Assembly (NCBI GenBank): GCA_913054205.1
Contig: CAJXJM010000041.1
Span: forward strand, 1-11,275
Length of the DNA stretch: 11,275 nucleotides
Direction of reading: 5' to 3'
Origin: an uncultured Rhodospirillaceae bacterium
Lineage (GTDB): Bacteria > Pseudomonadota > Alphaproteobacteria > Rhodospirillales > UBA2165
Positions 1 to 7,294 of the stretch are shown one piece after another (the stretch's first letter is position 1; every line of letters starts with the position of its first letter). The translations under genes were made by a program, and so were the position numbers. The notes under the pieces are model-generated. The model ran no database searches, had not been told where the DNA came from, and worked only from the letters and a program-made list of their open reading frames with translations.

Positions 1-618
1 ATCGGACCCAATGGGTCCGGAAAAACGACCTTGAGCAATTGCATCTCAGGCGCGCTTTTTAATGATGAAGGAAACGTTGAATTTGAAGGCAAGGATATCA
101 CCTCCCTGCCGGCCCATAAACGCGCTCACATGGGGATTGCCCGGAGTTTTCAAATTCCAAAGCCGTTTAAAAGCATGACGGTACTGGAAAATTTATGCAT
201 CCCGCTGGAATTTGCCGCGTGGGATCGGGCGGACCACCGCCACATCAATGAACAGGCGATGGAAATTCTTGAAACGATCAAATTCGCTGATCGTGCGCAC
301 GAAAATTCAGGTAATTTGACCCAGGTAGATATGCGAAAATTGGAGCTCGCACGTGCCCTCGCAGCTAAGCCGACCTTGCTCGTATCGGATGAAGCCATGG
401 CTGGCCTGTCCAGTTCCGAAGTCGACGAAATACTTGAAATACTGATGGGGCTGAATGAGCAAGGCGTCGCCGTCATCATGATCGAACACATCATGCGCGC
501 GGTGATGCGGTATTCGGAGCGAATTGTCGTGCTCGACGCCGGTAAAAAAATTGCCGACGGCGCGCCCGACGACATCATCCACAATCCAGACGTGGAAAGG
601 GCTTATTTTGGGGAATAG
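1..618 (+). CDS. livG: Branched-chain amino acid-type ABC transporter ATP-binding protein (LivG family), 5' end missing
   Basis: This is one of the two cytoplasmic ATPases that would energise a Liv-type ABC importer for amino acids or similar small organic molecules. The frame is open from base 1 and begins inside the Walker A motif (GPNGSGKTT), so the start codon and roughly the first 30-40 residues lie left of the window. The Q-loop region (ARSFQIPKPF) follows, then the signature region, Walker B with its glutamate (LLVSDEAMAGL), and the H-loop (IMIEHIM). The signature is not the usual LSxGQ but LTQVD, and Walker B ends in DEA rather than DEP. As I recall, similar variants (LTLxD, DEVMAGL) occur in a natural subgroup of LivG-like proteins, so I do not read this as damage. 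The stop overlaps the start of livF by 11 nt, showing translational coupling. The substrate is unknown, because the binding protein and permeases are outside the window. Confidence 0.9.
   Translation: MGPNGSGKTTLSNCISGALFNDEGNVEFEGKDITSLPAHKRAHMGIARSFQIPKPFKSMTVLENLCIPLEFAAWDRADHRHINEQAMEILETIKFADRAHENSGNLTQVDMRKLELARALAAKPTLLVSDEAMAGLSSSEVDEILEILMGLNEQGVAVIMIEHIMRAVMRYSERIVVLDAGKKIADGAPDDIIHNPDVERAYFGE
594..601 (+). promoter_or_regulatory. Ribosome binding site deciding the livF TTG start
   Basis: GGAAAGGG lies inside the last codons of livG, six bases before TTG at 608. No ATG exists in the livF frame near the expected N-terminus. The upstream in-frame ATG at 524 would add 28 residues absent from LivF proteins. 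The site therefore favours TTG 608. Confidence 0.6.
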
Positions 619-1339
619 CATCACCGTCAAAGATGTTGAAGCCGGCTATGGATCGGTCCACGTACTGCACGGCGTCTCGATCAATGTGAGCGATGGTGAA
701 ACCGTTGTCCTGCTCGGCTCGAATGGCAATGGAAAGTCGACGCTGATTAAATGCATTACGGGATTGGTGGAACCCTCCTCAGGCGAAATTACCGCCGAGA
801 TCGATGGTGTAACCACCAATTTGGTCGGCAAAGCCCCCGAGGAAATCGTTGATTTGGGAATCGCGCTGGTACCCGAAGGCCGGCGGTTGTTTCCTTCACT
901 TACTGTCGAGGAGAATTTGACCCTCGGAGCCTACCGGCCTGATGCCCGCGCCAAGATCGATGAAAACCTCAAATTTGTCTTTGAGACATTTCCAAGATTG
1001 GAAGAACGGCGCAAACAATTGGCCGGCAGCATGTCTGGCGGCGAACAGCAGATGGTTGCCGTCGCCCGCGCGCTGATGTCCGATCCAAAGATTTTGCTGA
1101 TTGACGAACCATCCGTTGGTTTAGCCCCGATTCTTGTGAGCCAAATGATTGCTAAGATTAAAGAATTGAAAGAGCTTAAAAATCTAACCATTCTGATGGC
1201 CGAGCAAAATTTCAATCAAGCCATCAAGATTGCTGATCGTGGCTATATCATTGTCCACGGACAGATTGAATTCGAAGGCAAAGACACCGCCGCACTTGAA
1301 AATAACGATATGATCAAACAATATTATCTCGGTGTTTAA
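608..1339 (+). CDS. livF: Branched-chain amino acid-type ABC transporter ATP-binding protein (LivF family)
   Basis: This is the second ATPase of the Liv-type importer, working with LivG as a heterodimer under the membrane permeases. From the TTG start it is 243 aa, the usual LivF length. Visible motifs are Walker A (GSNGNGKST, about residues 37-45), a complete signature (MSGGEQQM), Walker B (ILLIDEPSVGL) and the LivF-type segment AEQNFNQA where many ABC ATPases carry the H-loop histidine; Gln-Asn at this place is normal for LivF. The C-terminus ends in a typical YYLGV. It overlaps livG by 11 nt and is the last gene of that operon. No clear terminator follows: the 159 nt before the next start contain only a weak 5-bp inverted repeat (1387-1391 with 1416-1420) and no T-run. 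Confidence 0.93.
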   Translation: MGNSITVKDVEAGYGSVHVLHGVSINVSDGETVVLLGSNGNGKSTLIKCITGLVEPSSGEITAEIDGVTTNLVGKAPEEIVDLGIALVPEGRRLFPSLTVEENLTLGAYRPDARAKIDENLKFVFETFPRLEERRKQLAGSMSGGEQQMVAVARALMSDPKILLIDEPSVGLAPILVSQMIAKIKELKELKNLTILMAEQNFNQAIKIADRGYIIVHGQIEFEGKDTAALENNDMIKQYYLGV

Positions 1340-1498
1340 ATAAAAATTCCCCTAAGATTTACGTGCCTCATCTTGAATCATGGCCGGTTGCAGCCACAGC
1401 ACCAATTAGTGCGTCGCAACAGGCATTGCACAGACCCGCTTGATTTATTAAGGTCCGCCCACTTTTAAAAACAAATGAATTTAAGGAACGAAAAGACA

Positions 1499-2134
1499 AT
1501 GATCGATTTATATACGTGGTTCACCCCAAATGGCCGCAAAGTATCTATTATGTTGGAAGAAACCGGCATCGAATACGAGGTTCATCCAATCGCCATCGGC
1601 AAAGGCGAGCAAAATGATCCTGAATTCCTGAAAATTGGCCCGAATAATAAAATTCCTGTCATTGTCGACCGTGATAGTGGTCTTTCGATCATGGAATCCG
1701 GGGCCATCCTTCAATACCTCGCCAAAAAATCCGGCCAGTTTATGCCGACCGAAGGTGATGATTATTGGAAAATGCAGGAATGGCTGATGTTCCAAATGGC
1801 GAGTGTTGGCCCGATGTTTGGTCAAGTGCACACCTTTGTGCGTTATCAGGAAGGTAAAAACGTTGAGGCCTCTGAACGCTACCTCAACGAAACCAAACGC
1901 ATTTATGTTGTGATGGACAAACATCTTGCGGAGCGCGAATATTTCCTCGATTGGGGCTATTCCATCGTCGATATCGCGATTTTCCCATGGGTCGGGCGCT
2001 GTGACTGGCAAACCATTGATCTCAACGAATATGAGAACGTCAAAAAATGGTATCTCAATGTGAAAGAACGTCCAGCCGTCATTCGGGGTTGGAATGTTCC
2101 GGAAAATGATCAACCAATGCCAATGCCGGCGTAA
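1499..2134 (+). CDS. Glutathione S-transferase family protein, Nu-class/YfcG-like
   Basis: A cytosolic GST of 211 aa. The thioredoxin-like N-terminal half begins MIDLYTWFTPNGRKV. Thr9 and Asn11 in TPNG match the Thr/Asn pair used by the E. coli YfcG (Nu-class) disulfide-bond reductases instead of a catalytic Tyr, Ser or Cys. IPVIVD carries the cis-proline, and Glu66-Ser67 is the expected contact for the glutathione gamma-glutamyl group. The C-terminal helical domain ends with a conserved NVKKWYxxVxERPAV stretch. I chose ATG 1499 because AAGGAA at 1483-1488 precedes it and because the alternative ATG at 1475 adds an eight-residue tail without an obvious ribosome site. It is followed 17 nt later by a DUF1330 gene, so the two are probably co-transcribed. 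The physiological role (disulfide reduction or detoxification) is inference. Confidence 0.88.
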   Translation: MIDLYTWFTPNGRKVSIMLEETGIEYEVHPIAIGKGEQNDPEFLKIGPNNKIPVIVDRDSGLSIMESGAILQYLAKKSGQFMPTEGDDYWKMQEWLMFQMASVGPMFGQVHTFVRYQEGKNVEASERYLNETKRIYVVMDKHLAEREYFLDWGYSIVDIAIFPWVGRCDWQTIDLNEYENVKKWYLNVKERPAVIRGWNVPENDQPMPMPA

Positions 2135-2151
2135 CTCAGAGGAGATTTGTA

Positions 2152-2460
2152 ATGACTGCTTATTGGATGGCGCGTTCAAAAATAAATACGCCGGAAAATT
2201 ATTCGAAATACACGGCGTTGGTCGGCGATATATTGAAAAAATACGGCGGCAAGCCACTGTCGAGAGGCGGCAAATTTCAAATGATGGAAGGCCCGGATTA
2301 TTTCGAGCGCTTTGTTATTGTTGAATTTCCAACCTTCGAAGATGCCGTTGCCTGCTTTGAATCGGATGAATACCAAGCTGCGGCAGAACATCGTCGCGAC
2401 GGTTCCGGTGAAGTTGAGACCGTCATTATGGATGCGACGGACGGCATGGGCGCAAATTAA
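2152..2460 (+). CDS. DUF1330 domain protein (dimeric alpha-beta barrel type)
   Basis: A 102-aa protein covering the whole DUF1330 domain. Diagnostic features are the MTAYWMARSKI start strand, PENYSKYTA, the KKYGGKPLSRGG turn, ERFVIVEFPTFEDAVACF, and DEYQAAAEHRRDG. The family belongs to the ferredoxin-like dimeric alpha-beta barrel proteins and has no general assigned reaction. AGAGGAG at 2138-2144, seven bases before the ATG, is a good ribosome site. It is the last gene of a two-gene unit with the GST and is closed by the terminator at 2488-2522. Its role with the GST is unknown; handling a small reactive metabolite would be a guess. Confidence 0.85.
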   Translation: MTAYWMARSKINTPENYSKYTALVGDILKKYGGKPLSRGGKFQMMEGPDYFERFVIVEFPTFEDAVACFESDEYQAAAEHRRDGSGEVETVIMDATDGMGAN

Positions 2461-2487
2461 TCCACCCAAAAAATCAAAATCGAACAT

Positions 2488-2522
2488 GGCGGCCCGGCTT
2501 ATTTTTCGTGGCCGCCTTTTTT
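2488..2522 (+). terminator. Rho-independent terminator after GST-DUF1330 unit
   Basis: A perfect 7-bp stem, GGCGGCC (2488-2494) with GGCCGCC (2510-2516), encloses a 15-nt loop and is followed directly by six T. It lies 28 nt after the DUF1330 stop. Confidence 0.8.
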
Positions 2523-2532
2523 GCTTAAAAGG

Positions 2533-2549
2533 TGATCAAATGATCATTA
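2533..2549 (+). promoter_or_regulatory. Operator-like palindrome upstream of dctQ (copy 1 of a shared 17-mer)
   Basis: TGATCAAATGATCATTA: two TGATCA half-sites spaced by AA, so the 14-bp core (2533-2546) is an inverted repeat with an 8-bp period. The same 17 bases occur at 7295-7311 ahead of the cupin operon. Other TGATCA hexamers in the window are single and inside genes. It sits between the preceding terminator and a possible -10 box (TATAAT, 2582-2587). Symmetry and position suggest a transcription factor site; the GntR family is a reasonable guess, because such regulators often control TRAP loci, but the regulator is not in view. Confidence 0.6.
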
Positions 2550-2561
2550 ACGCTAGCAATA

Positions 2562-2587
2562 TTGTGAAAACTCGTTAGAAATATAAT
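2562..2587 (+). promoter_or_regulatory. Possible sigma-70-type promoter of the dctQMP locus
   Basis: A perfect TATAAT (2582-2587) is preceded by TTGTGA (2562-2567) at a short 14-nt spacing. An alternative is TTGTTA (2590-2595) with TATAGA (2614-2619) at 18 nt. Either would place the 2533 palindrome upstream of the transcription start. The choice cannot be made from sequence alone. Confidence 0.3.
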
Positions 2588-2669
2588 CCTTGTTACTAAT
2601 GGGATAGATGTCTTATAGAAGACCACAGGAATAAAAATTAAAAAATACAGAGAGGTAATTGGGAGCTAC

Positions 2670-3221
2670 ATGTCTAGTGAATTACCGGCTTGGGAGGCTA
2701 AAATTGAGGGCGTCGCTGAGTCTTTTGCAAAAACGCTGAACATTATTTCAGGCGTTTGGTTGTCTTCAATCGCACTGTTAATTTTATATGATGTGATTGG
2801 CCGAGAAGCCTTTGGCGTACCCTTCCACGGCACCAATGAGATTGTCTCCAATTCTGTGCTCTCCATTTTGATGCTCCAACTACCATTAGCGATCTTGAAC
2901 CGCAGCTCTTTAAGGACAACCATTCTCTACGGCAAATTGGGTCCTCGCGGCAAAAGCATCATTGAAGCTGTATCATACTTTTTTGCAGCCCTGCTATTTC
3001 TTGGTATTGGCTTTGGCGGCTGGGATAATATGATCGAGGCCTGGGACATTCTCGAACTTGAAGGATCCGGTGTTGTTGAAATTCCGGTTTATCCGATCCG
3101 CTCGTTGGTCGTCATCATTGGCTTCATCGGCTCATTTGTCTGCTCATTAATGGTCTATCACGCGCTAAAAAGACCGGAAGACTTTGCCGAGGAAGTTGCT
3201 GTTGAAGAAATGGGTGAATAA
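2670..3221 (+). CDS. dctQ: TRAP transporter small permease subunit (DctQ)
   Basis: The small inner-membrane subunit of a tripartite ATP-independent periplasmic transporter, which supports the large permease in sodium- or proton-driven uptake of organic acids. The 183-aa length fits the family. Four hydrophobic segments are visible, at about residues 26-48, 60-80, 98-118 and 145-168. Between the first two lies the DctQ hallmark YDVIGREAFGVPFHGTNEI, and LRTTIL occupies the place of the common HIRVD segment. The ATG is preceded by GGGAG (2661-2665) at only 4 nt, with AGAGAGG further up (2650-2656), so initiation is plausible though not ideal. The acidic C-terminal tail is cytoplasmic by expectation. 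dctM follows after 75 nt on the same strand, forming one operon. Confidence 0.88.
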   Translation: MSSELPAWEAKIEGVAESFAKTLNIISGVWLSSIALLILYDVIGREAFGVPFHGTNEIVSNSVLSILMLQLPLAILNRSSLRTTILYGKLGPRGKSIIEAVSYFFAALLFLGIGFGGWDNMIEAWDILELEGSGVVEIPVYPIRSLVVIIGFIGSFVCSLMVYHALKRPEDFAEEVAVEEMGE

Positions 3222-3238
3222 CACCACCAAAAGAAATT

Positions 3239-3248
3239 AGGGGAGGAA
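3239..3248 (+). promoter_or_regulatory. Strong Shine-Dalgarno sequence far from the dctM start
   Basis: AGGGGAGGAA is the best Shine-Dalgarno match seen in the window, yet the dctM ATG is 48 nt downstream and has no ribosome site close to it. The nearest candidate start in the dctM frame is ATT at 3258, which would read nine codons to TAA at 3285. Either a non-AUG leader peptide, folding of the leader, or loss of an older start could explain it. Confidence 0.4.
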
Positions 3249-3296
3249 CAGCCGACCATTTACTTTGACCTGATCGGGTGTCTTTAAAATAATCAC

Positions 3297-4634
3297 ATGG
3301 AATTTGACCAAACTACAATCTTATTAGGCATGTTTGCCATTATGCTGACCGGCATATTGATTGGCATCCACATCGCCTTCGCCTTCGCGATTACCGCTCT
3401 CGTCGGCAATATTCTGATTTTCGGTGATGGTGATTTACAAGAAGGGTTGGACATTGCTATCAACGGTCTTGGCAGTGTGGCCTATGAATATCTTCGCAGT
3501 GAAGTTTTTGCCGCCATTCCGCTGTTTATGCTGCTGGGTGACTTTGTCAATAAATCCGGCTCCGCCCGCGATCTCTATAAATTAATCAATCACTCGATGA
3601 AATTTATTCCGGGCCGCCTGGCCGTCGCGACAGTGGCTGGTAACACCGTCTTTGCCGCGGTGACAGGAGTTAGTATTGCCGCCGCCGCTGCCTTTAGCCG
3701 CATTGCCTATCCACAAATGCGATTTCATGGCTATAACCGTCAGTTTGCCCTCGGCTCAGTTGCCGGTAGCGCCTGTCTCGGCATGATCATTCCGCCAAGT
3801 GTGTTGCTGATCGTTTGGGGCATTATTGCCGAGAAATCTATATCGCAGTTGTTTATTGCTGGTGCGATCCCGGGTTTGGTCTTGGCATCATTCTTTATGG
3901 TTTACATCACCCTCTCCGTAACTCTTAAGCCAGAAATAGCACCAAAATTTGCAGATTCGGCAGAACAAAGTACGTTGACGGTACCCGAAATATTCAGCGG
4001 CATCGGCATTGGTCTGTTGATCGTATTGATTATGGGCGGCATTTGGGGCGGCTTGTTTACGCCTTCCGAAGCGGCTGGCGTTGGCGCAGCGGGTGCCATG
4101 GTGCTCGGTGTCTTAAAAGGCATGCGGGCAAAACAATTGGCCATCGCGATTGTCGATTCAGGTAAAACTGCTGCACCGATCATGTTCCTGCTTTTAACGG
4201 CAAATATGTATGCGAAGTTTATGGAAGCCGCTGGCATGTCCGAGCTGATCCGGAATACTTTTGAGCATTACAGCTTGGGCCCAACCGGCATTGTCGTTGT
4301 TATCATTTTAATCTGGTTGTTACTTGGCATGATTTTAGATTCGATCTCAATCATCCTGATCACCGTGCCGATTTTTGCTCCTTTGACGGAAGGTTTTTTC
4401 GACCCAATTGCCTTTGCCATTTTCGGTATTCTAGTAATTGAGGCAGGCCTGTTGACCCCGCCCTTTGGACTGCTGGTTTATACGGTGAAGAGTTCGATTG
4501 ACGATAAACAGGCGACACTTTCTGAAATTTTCAAAGGCTCCATCCCCTATTGGATGCTCATGCTCGTTGTTATGTTGATGATATGGCGTTGGCCTGAAAT
4601 CGCAACATGGCTGCCCACCCTGATGTTGAGTTAG
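3297..4634 (+). CDS. dctM: TRAP transporter large permease subunit (DctM)
   Basis: The large inner-membrane subunit that forms the transport path of the TRAP system and uses an ion gradient to move substrate delivered by DctP. It is 445 aa with about a dozen hydrophobic segments, normal for DctM. Family marks are the FAAIPLFMLLGDFVN segment, GNTVFAAVTGVSIAAAAAF (a Gly/Ala-rich membrane loop), GMIIPPSVLLIVWG, the TPSEAAGVGA motif in the middle, and LTPPFGLLVYTVKS near the C-terminus. ATG 3297 is the only good family-consistent start: the frame has a stop at 3285. The ribosome site is missing nearby (see 3239-3248). The dctP pseudogene follows after about 120 nt. Confidence 0.93.
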   Translation: MEFDQTTILLGMFAIMLTGILIGIHIAFAFAITALVGNILIFGDGDLQEGLDIAINGLGSVAYEYLRSEVFAAIPLFMLLGDFVNKSGSARDLYKLINHSMKFIPGRLAVATVAGNTVFAAVTGVSIAAAAAFSRIAYPQMRFHGYNRQFALGSVAGSACLGMIIPPSVLLIVWGIIAEKSISQLFIAGAIPGLVLASFFMVYITLSVTLKPEIAPKFADSAEQSTLTVPEIFSGIGIGLLIVLIMGGIWGGLFTPSEAAGVGAAGAMVLGVLKGMRAKQLAIAIVDSGKTAAPIMFLLLTANMYAKFMEAAGMSELIRNTFEHYSLGPTGIVVVIILIWLLLGMILDSISIILITVPIFAPLTEGFFDPIAFAIFGILVIEAGLLTPPFGLLVYTVKSSIDDKQATLSEIFKGSIPYWMLMLVVMLMIWRWPEIATWLPTLMLS

Positions 4635-4696
4635 GGGCATATTTCACTATTCGAACACATTCCACGTCTATCCATTGATATTAAAAATTACCACGC

Positions 4697-4726
4697 TGAC
4701 CCGCTGTGCTAGTGGATTTAGGGTCA
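4697..4726 (+). repeat. Small inverted repeat between dctM and the dctP pseudogene
   Basis: TGACCC (4697-4702) pairs with GGGTCA (4721-4726) around an 18-nt loop, with no T-run after it. It could be a weak mRNA hairpin that adjusts permease versus binding-protein expression, or chance. Confidence 0.25.
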
Positions 4727-4756
4727 TAAACTTACTTTAAATTGGTAGAATTTGAA

Positions 4757-5855
4757 TTGAATACCATTATTAAAAAAGTCGGAATTCTTGGCGTATCGGT
4801 AGCGGTCGTTGCGATGGCTTTTGGATCAGTTGCAGAAGCAGCTTCCATAAAAGGCAATAAAATTACGATGCGCATTGGCTCTGGCCACCCGCCCTTCATC
4901 ACTTATGTGAAAGGCGCGAGTAAGTCTTTTGTTCCAGCCGTAAAAAAACGTGTTGCCGCTGAAACAAAATACACCATCGATTTCAAAGAACACTATGCCG
5001 GTACCGTTGTTGGCGTATTTGATACCCTAGAAGGTGTACAGGACGGACGCCTCGACATTGGCGCATTTTGTGTTTGTTTTGACGATGACAAAGCGATGGC
5101 CATGAACTTGACCTACTATGTGCCTTTCCATGAGCCAAATGCGGTCAAAAACCAAAAAATATTTTTTAATCTGGTGAAAAAACATCCTTCACTCCAACAA
5201 GATTTTTCCAAGCGATACAAGCAAACGCTGATCGGTATCGGTGGTTTCAACAATTACGGCATGCTAAGCGCCTTTGACTGAAAAAAATTTGAAGATCTGA
5301 AAGGCCGCAAAATATTGGCGGCGGGACCCAACCTTTCGTGGGTTGTTGCCGGTATCCCTGTTCGTATGACCATTCCAAAATCTGCTCAACAAATGCAGAC
5401 CGGTGTGGGCGAAGCGGTCATTTTGTTTCCAGACACTGATTTTAAATTGAAGCTTCATGAATCGATTAAAGGTGGCTACTACACGGTTACTGACTTTGGT
5501 GCTGTGGTTCAGATCAATTTGAACATGAACAATAAGACGCGTAAAAAATTGCCCCCAGAAGTCGTCAAAATTATTGACGAAGAAGGCGTTAAATACGGTG
5601 AAACGGTCGCTCAATGGTCTCAGAAAGACCATCAGTGGGGCCTGGATCAACTCGCCAAAGCAGGCACGAAAGTTCGCAACATTGATCCCGCCGCTAAAGT
5701 AGCGTGGGCGCAAAAATTGGCAGCCTGGCCAAACGAAAAAGCTCAAGCTGTTAAATCCAAAAAGAAAATCGACATGTCCTATGATCATGCGCGATTACAT
5801 CAAAATGGTCGAAGCAGGCGGTCACAAATTTCCGATTAATTACGTTATTAAATAA
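4757..5855 (+). pseudogene. dctP: TRAP transporter substrate-binding protein (DctP), inactivated paralogue
   Basis: A second DctP-family periplasmic binding protein, about three quarters identical by eye to the intact copy at 6103-7200 along its whole length. It carries three defects. TGA at 5279-5281 replaces the Trp codon (Trp174 of the intact copy), after SAFD and before KKFEDLKGRK, with the frame intact on both sides. One extra base near 5783, between codons for DMSY and IMRDY, shifts the frame, so the true tail AGGHKFPINYVIK is read only in another frame to TAA 5853-5855. There is no ATG at the start: TTG at 4757 or 4742 is the only option, with a weak ribosome site. The N-terminal signal peptide (hydrophobic core, then VAEAAS) and motifs such as CVCFDDDKAMAMN and GIPVR are still present. 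Differences from the paralogue are mostly conservative, so it was selected as protein for a long time and broke recently. A truncated product (to 5278) would lack the C-terminal half. Confidence 0.85.
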
Positions 5856-5881
5856 TTAATCAGCAAATTTTTCGAACGCAG

Positions 5882-5913
5882 AGAGGCAACCTTAACCGGT
5901 TGCCTCTTTTTTT
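5882..5913 (+). terminator. Rho-independent terminator after the dctP pseudogene
   Basis: A 10-bp perfect stem, AGAGGCAACC (5882-5891) with GGTTGCCTCT (5898-5907), six-nt loop, T-run 5907-5913. It closely resembles the terminator of the intact dctP (7224-7256), so it was probably carried along when dctP duplicated. It should separate the intact dctP from upstream transcription unless readthrough occurs. Confidence 0.88.
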
Positions 5914-6102
5914 GTCTTTCACATAACCGCGAGCAACACGATATGCGCTGGTTTTTTCTTCCGTTGGACCATAATTTGTTTACCAATTGCATCAGAATCG
6001 TCTAAAGTAGTTCTTGTATGAACAACGGCTTAGCTCAAAATGACATGAGATCGTGATATTGGCCGTTTACTAATCACTAATATCCAAACAGGGAGTTTAA
6101 AG

Positions 6103-7200
6103 ATGAGTAACGTACTATCTAAACTAAGCGTCATTGGCGCGGCTGCTGCCACCATTGTTGCCTTTAGTGCAACAACTCAGGCAGCTTCGGTAAAAGGAAA
6201 TAATATTACGCTGCGAATTGGCTCAGGCCATCCACCGTTTATTACCTACGTGAAGGAAGTTTCGAAATACTTCGTCCCAAATGTGACAAAACGTGTCGCA
6301 GCGGAAACCAAATATAAAATCACCTTCAAAGAGCATTATTCCGGCACCGTTGTGAACGTGTTTGATACGCTCGAAGGAACCCAAGACGGTCGCCTCGATA
6401 TTGGCGCTTGGTGTGTTTGCTTTGATGACGATAAAGCCATGGCAATGAACCTTTCTTATTACGTGCCATTTGGTGAACCTAATGCCATTAAAGCAACCGC
6501 CACATTCGGCAAATTAATTCAGCAGCATCCAGACATTCAAAAAGACTATGAAAAACGCTACAAACAGAAGCTGTTGGCAGTTACTGGCTTTAACAACTAT
6601 GGCCTGCTCAGTGCCTTTGATTGGAAAAAATTTGAAGACCTAAAAGGTCGTAAAATCTTAGCCGCTGGACCGAACCTTCCATGGGTGAGCGCTGGCATTC
6701 CAGTTCGTACGACGATTCCGAAGGCTGCTCAGCAGTTACAAACAGGTGTTGGCGAAGCTATCGTGCTTTTCCCGGACACTGATTTTAAATTGAAATTGCA
6801 TGAAGCCATCGGCAAAGGCGGATTTTATACGATCACCGACTTTGGTGCAGTTGTGCAAATTTCTCTGACGATGAATTTGCGGTCGCGTAAAAAACTGCCG
6901 CCTGAAGTCGTTAAAATCATTGATGAAGAAGCAATGAAATACCAAACGCATTCTTCACAGACCTCTCAGAACGATCATCAATGGGGTCTCGATAAATTGG
7001 CAGGCGCAGGCATCACAGTTCGTAAGATTGATCCCGGCGCTAAAATTGCCTGGGCAAAAAGTTTGGCTGCATGGCCAAATTCACGGGCCCAAGCCGTATC
7101 GAAAAAGAAGAATATCGATATGGGTAAAATCATGCGCGCCTTCATGGACGCCACACGAGCCGGTGGGCACAAATTCCCGGTTGATTATGTGATTAAATAG
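6103..7200 (+). CDS. dctP: TRAP transporter substrate-binding protein (DctP), intact copy
   Basis: The periplasmic receptor that captures the substrate and hands it to DctQM. At 365 aa it has a normal DctP length. Residues 1-27 form a Sec signal peptide (hydrophobic core, then ATTQA before ASVKG). The first lobe has IRIGSGHPPFITYV; the middle has GIPVRTTIP, whose arginine (about 202) sits where DctP proteins bind the substrate carboxylate; then GVGEAIVLFPDTDFKLK and TDFGAVVQISLTMN. Residues 104 and 106 form a Cys-Val-Cys pair, also kept in the broken copy. ATG 6103 has GGGAG (6091-6095) at 7 nt. The gene sits alone between two terminators; in the 189 nt ahead (5914-6102) I recognise no convincing promoter, only a weak GATATT/AATATC repeat close to the start. 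It is probably the working receptor for the upstream permease. Substrate unknown; a carboxylate is expected. Confidence 0.92.
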   Translation: MSNVLSKLSVIGAAAATIVAFSATTQAASVKGNNITLRIGSGHPPFITYVKEVSKYFVPNVTKRVAAETKYKITFKEHYSGTVVNVFDTLEGTQDGRLDIGAWCVCFDDDKAMAMNLSYYVPFGEPNAIKATATFGKLIQQHPDIQKDYEKRYKQKLLAVTGFNNYGLLSAFDWKKFEDLKGRKILAAGPNLPWVSAGIPVRTTIPKAAQQLQTGVGEAIVLFPDTDFKLKLHEAIGKGGFYTITDFGAVVQISLTMNLRSRKKLPPEVVKIIDEEAMKYQTHSSQTSQNDHQWGLDKLAGAGITVRKIDPGAKIAWAKSLAAWPNSRAQAVSKKKNIDMGKIMRAFMDATRAGGHKFPVDYVIK

Positions 7201-7223
7201 TCAAATCGGCGTTTGAAAACGAG

Positions 7224-7256
7224 AGAGGCAGCCTCAAAAGGCTGCCTCTTTTTTTT
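7224..7256 (+). terminator. Rho-independent terminator after intact dctP
   Basis: A 10-bp perfect stem, AGAGGCAGCC (7224-7233) with GGCTGCCTCT (7240-7249), six-nt loop TCAAAA and T-run 7249-7256. It starts 23 nt after the stop codon. Confidence 0.92.
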
Positions 7257-7265
7257 AATGCATTC

Positions 7266-7281
7266 ACACATTTTAATGTGT
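7266..7281 (+). repeat. 16-bp palindrome upstream of the cupin operon
   Basis: ACACATT-TT-AATGTGT, perfect 7-bp arms. It lies just upstream of a possible -10 element (TAATAT 7281-7286 or TATAAA 7284-7289) and 13 bp before the shared TGATCA palindrome. It could be a second factor site. It has no counterpart ahead of dctQ. Confidence 0.4.
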
Positions 7282-7294
7282 AATATAAAGTTAT

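Noticed and set aside
524..607. ATG 524 as the livF start
   Set aside because: It would add 28 residues overlapping livG that do not look like LivF. TTG 608 has a ribosome site and gives the family length.
1340..1498. Terminator or promoter between livF and the GST gene
   Set aside because: Only a 5-bp inverted repeat (GTTGC 1387-1391 / GCAAC 1416-1420) without a T-run, and a TTGCAC (1426-1431) with TATTAA (1446-1451) at an unsuitable 14-nt spacing. Not strong enough to annotate.
1508..2257. Long open frame (about 249 codons) on the minus strand across the GST gene
   Set aside because: It is antisense to a clear GST and DUF1330 start, has no ribosome site I can support and its translation resembles no family. 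The same applies to the plus-strand frame 9573-10424, which is antisense to the molybdenum hydroxylase.
5279..5281. TGA recoded as tryptophan (or selenocysteine) in the first dctP, since it replaces a conserved Trp codon
   Set aside because: Other genes here use TGG for Trp and the VOC gene ends with TGA (8286-8288), so TGA is a normal stop. The same dctP copy also has a frameshift and lacks an ATG. Selenocysteine at a Trp site is not expected, and I saw no obvious hairpin right after it.
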